Shown: one piece after another, positions 62,198 through 64,000 of the stretch
Numbering within the stretch: the first letter of the stretch is position 1
Layout of the letters: the number at the start of each line of letters is the position of its first letter
From: Actinomycetospora termitidis
GTDB lineage: Bacteria; Actinomycetota; Actinomycetes; Mycobacteriales; Pseudonocardiaceae
Length of the DNA: 64,000 nucleotides
Assembly (NCBI RefSeq): GCF_030286555.1
Contig: NZ_JASVWF010000008.1
Location: forward strand, 248,001-312,000
Direction of reading: 5' to 3'
The notes under the pieces: generated by a model
What the model was told of the DNA's origin: nothing
What the model saw: the letters and a program-made list of their open reading frames with translations, nothing else
Databases searched by the model: none
Program-made: the position numbers and the translations under genes

Positions 62198-62602
62198 TCA
62201 ATCCACCGTCAGCCGCAGCACGACCCGCTCTCGGGGCGGGCCACCGCGACGGAAGCGCTCGGCGGTCTGCAGCAGCCGGATGCCGCCGAACTCCCAGCCG
62301 TACTTGGCCTTCAGCAGGCTCTCGGCGTCCTCCACGGCTCCCTCGGAGTCGTCGACGGCGGCCGTCGCCTCGACGGTCGGCGTGCCCGGGGCGACCCTGC
62401 CGCGACGGTCACAGGCGCGCAGCTCGACGTGGGCGTCGTTCCGCAGTCGCTTGACCTTGCCGCTCTCGGCGGTCGTGTAGACGACCAGGCCGTCGCCGTC
62501 GCGGGCGACCCACACCGGCGTCGCCACCGGGTCACCGGAGCGCCGGAAGGTCGTCAGGGAGACGAAGCGCTGGTCTCCGAGGGTCACGAGCGAGGCAGTC
62601 AC
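62198..62602 (-). CDS. PPOX-class F420-dependent oxidoreductase-like protein
   Basis: A 134-residue split-barrel protein: RFVSLTTFRRSGDPVATPVWVARDGDGLVVYTTAESGKVKRLRNDAHVELRACDRRGRV is the PPOX-type flavin/F420-binding region across residues 12-70, and WEFGGIRLLQTAERFRRG is the later part. This class of small reductase is common in actinobacteria and usually binds F420. Substrate unknown. It is 25 bases upstream of the DUF998 gene on the same strand and may be cotranscribed with it. Confidence 0.85.
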   Translation of the reverse strand: MTASLVTLGDQRFVSLTTFRRSGDPVATPVWVARDGDGLVVYTTAESGKVKRLRNDAHVELRACDRRGRVAPGTPTVEATAAVDDSEGAVEDAESLLKAKYGWEFGGIRLLQTAERFRRGGPPRERVVLRLTVD

Positions 62603-62758
62603 ACTCCCATCGGTACCCGTGATCGTCGTGGAGTCGAGCCGGCGCGAACCACGTCACACGGCGTTCCCGATCACAGCGCGCACCCGTCACACGAACGACA
62701 TCCCGTGGTCACGAGGCCGGTTCCGGGCGCCGTCCGGCTTCGGGCACCCTCGGCGGAC

Positions 62759-64000
62759 ATGACGCCCACCGGCATCGGCTCCGACCGCACGCGACCCCGG
62801 GTGGTGATCGTCGGCAGCGGGTTCGCCGGGTTCCACACCGCGAAGTCGCTGGCGAAGCGGATGCGCGGCGAGGTCGAGATCGTCGTCGTCAGCCCGACCA
62901 ACTACTTCCTCTACCTGCCGCTGCTGCCCGAGGTGGCCGGCGGGATCCTGGAACCGCGCCGCATCGCGGTCGCGCTCTCCGACGCTCTGCCCCCGTGCGT
63001 GCGCCACGCGCCCGGGGAGGTCGACGCGATCGACCTCGAGGCGCGCGAGATCGGCTGGCTGGACCCGGAGGGCCAGGCGCACCGCACCTCCTACGACCGG
63101 CTCGTCCTCGCCGCAGGCAGCGTCCACAAGGTGATGCCGATCCCCGGCGTGAACGAGTACGCGGTCGGCTTCCGCGGGGTGCCCGAGGCCTTCTACCTGC
63201 GCGACCACCTCGTGCGGCAGATCGACCTCGCGGCCATGAGCGACGATCCCGACGAGGTCGCCGCCCGCTGCACCTTCGTCGTCGTCGGTGCGGGCTACAC
63301 GGGGACCGAGGTGGCCGCGCAGGGCCAGCTGTTCACCCGGGCGCTCGCCCGCAGCCGCGGCCTCGACCCGGACTCGATGCGGTGGGTGCTGGTGAGTCGC
63401 GGGGCGGTCCTCGCGGGTCTCGACGAGCACCTGTCCCGCACCGCCGACGCGGTGCTGCGCCGCCGCGGGGTGGAGGTGCACACCGACACCACCATGGACG
63501 AGGCGGACGACGACGGCGTCCTGCTCTCGTCCGGGCAGCGGATCCCCACCCGCACCCTGCTCTGGTGCGTCGGGGTGCGCGCGGACCCGCTGATCGAGGG
63601 TCTCGACATCGAGATCGAGGACGGCCGCGTCGTCGTCGAGCCCACGCTCCAGGTACCGGGTAGATCGGAGCTGTACGCGTGCGGGGACGCGGCGGCGGTC
63701 CCCGACCCGACCCGACCGGGCGAGGCCACCCCGATGACCGCGCAGCACGCGGTGCGGCAGGGGAACCTCGCCGGCCGCAACGTCGCCGCGTCGCTCGGCC
63801 ACGGGACGGTGCGGCCCTACCGGCACCGGGACCTCGGCTTCGTCGTCGACCTCGGTGGCTTCGAGGCGGCGGCCGCCCCGCTGCACATCCCGCTGACCGG
63901 GCTGCCGGCGAAGGTCGTGACCCGCGGCTACCACCTCGCCGCCATGCCGGGGAACCGTCTACGCACCGCGGTCGACTGGGCCCTCGAGGCGCTCCAACCG
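62759..64000 (+). CDS. ndh: Type II NADH dehydrogenase (NDH-2), partial (C-terminus off the right edge)
   Basis: A membrane-associated flavoprotein that passes electrons from NADH to quinone. The first Rossmann motif VVIVGSGFAGFHTAKSLAKRM is at about residues 15-35. NYFLYLPLLPEVAGGILEPRRI follows, the usual NDH-2 quinone-site region. A second dinucleotide fold is FVVVGAGYTGTEVAAQG. The YACGDAAAVPD motif near residue 305 binds FAD. About 414 codons are present with no stop; the last part, often with the membrane-binding helices, lies outside the window. The ATG at 62759 is the plausible start. Confidence 0.9.
   Translation, partial: MTPTGIGSDRTRPRVVIVGSGFAGFHTAKSLAKRMRGEVEIVVVSPTNYFLYLPLLPEVAGGILEPRRIAVALSDALPPCVRHAPGEVDAIDLEAREIGWLDPEGQAHRTSYDRLVLAAGSVHKVMPIPGVNEYAVGFRGVPEAFYLRDHLVRQIDLAAMSDDPDEVAARCTFVVVGAGYTGTEVAAQGQLFTRALARSRGLDPDSMRWVLVSRGAVLAGLDEHLSRTADAVLRRRGVEVHTDTTMDEADDDGVLLSSGQRIPTRTLLWCVGVRADPLIEGLDIEIEDGRVVVEPTLQVPGRSELYACGDAAAVPDPTRPGEATPMTAQHAVRQGNLAGRNVAASLGHGTVRPYRHRDLGFVVDLGGFEAAAAPLHIPLTGLPAKVVTRGYHLAAMPGNRLRTAVDWALEALQP

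Overview
The window is a 64 kb piece of a very GC-rich (roughly 74 percent) actinobacterial chromosome. GTG starts and 4-base start/stop overlaps (ATGA/GTGA) are common. The gene content (F420-type oxidoreductases, trehalose enzymes, a CsbD/DUF2267/STAS stress set, a possible chaplin-like secreted protein, many TetR regulators) suggests the Pseudonocardiales, for example Pseudonocardia or Actinomycetospora. That placement is inference. I see no rRNA, tRNA, CRISPR array, prophage or insertion sequence. Two genes run off the ends: otsA on the left and a type II NADH dehydrogenase on the right.

Layout. 1-6 kb: otsA (partial), pcm, a zinc alcohol/formaldehyde dehydrogenase-like gene, then a tightly overlapping cassette (acyl-CoA dehydrogenase-like, PIG-L deacetylase, SAM methyltransferase, GT2 glycosyltransferase). 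6-13 kb: stress and envelope genes (SnoaL-like, CsbD, SDR, P-loop ATPase, Rieske/DUF2231, DUF4383, DUF2267, STAS) and a FetAB-type ABC pair. 13-24 kb: MFS and CPA1 antiporters, a TreS-like GH13 enzyme, enoyl-CoA hydratase, anti-sigma kinase, RraA-like protein, and a divergent NarL-type two-component system. 24-33 kb: methyltransferases, SDR, glycosyltransferase, aldo/keto reductase, small secreted protein, and an OmpR-type two-component system. 33-38.5 kb: a PAS/ANTAR-like protein and a three-gene formate dehydrogenase operon. 38.5-53 kb: a TetR-rich catabolic and efflux region with two MFS units, a flavin monooxygenase, a polysaccharide deacetylase and a P450. 53-61 kb: a minus-strand cluster of a giant multicopper oxidase with DUF2182, DUF1326 and PKD-domain proteins. 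61.5-64 kb: DUF998, a PPOX enzyme and NDH-2.

The two most remarkable loci are these. (1) The formate dehydrogenase catalytic subunit has an in-frame TGA at 34023, exactly where the molybdenum-ligating selenocysteine sits, followed by a hairpin with a GGTCT loop. Its usual N-terminal [4Fe-4S] module is missing from that gene and appears at the C-terminus of the third gene of the operon, so the subunit is split and permuted. (2) A multicopper oxidase of about 1555 residues lies in an operon with two small metal-associated families and a PKD protein.

At the DNA level, convergent gene pairs are separated by long-stem hairpins. Two of them are copies of one element of about 130 bp. A 15-base word, TTCCCGACGRCGGGT, recurs exactly seven times on both strands, in genes and between them.
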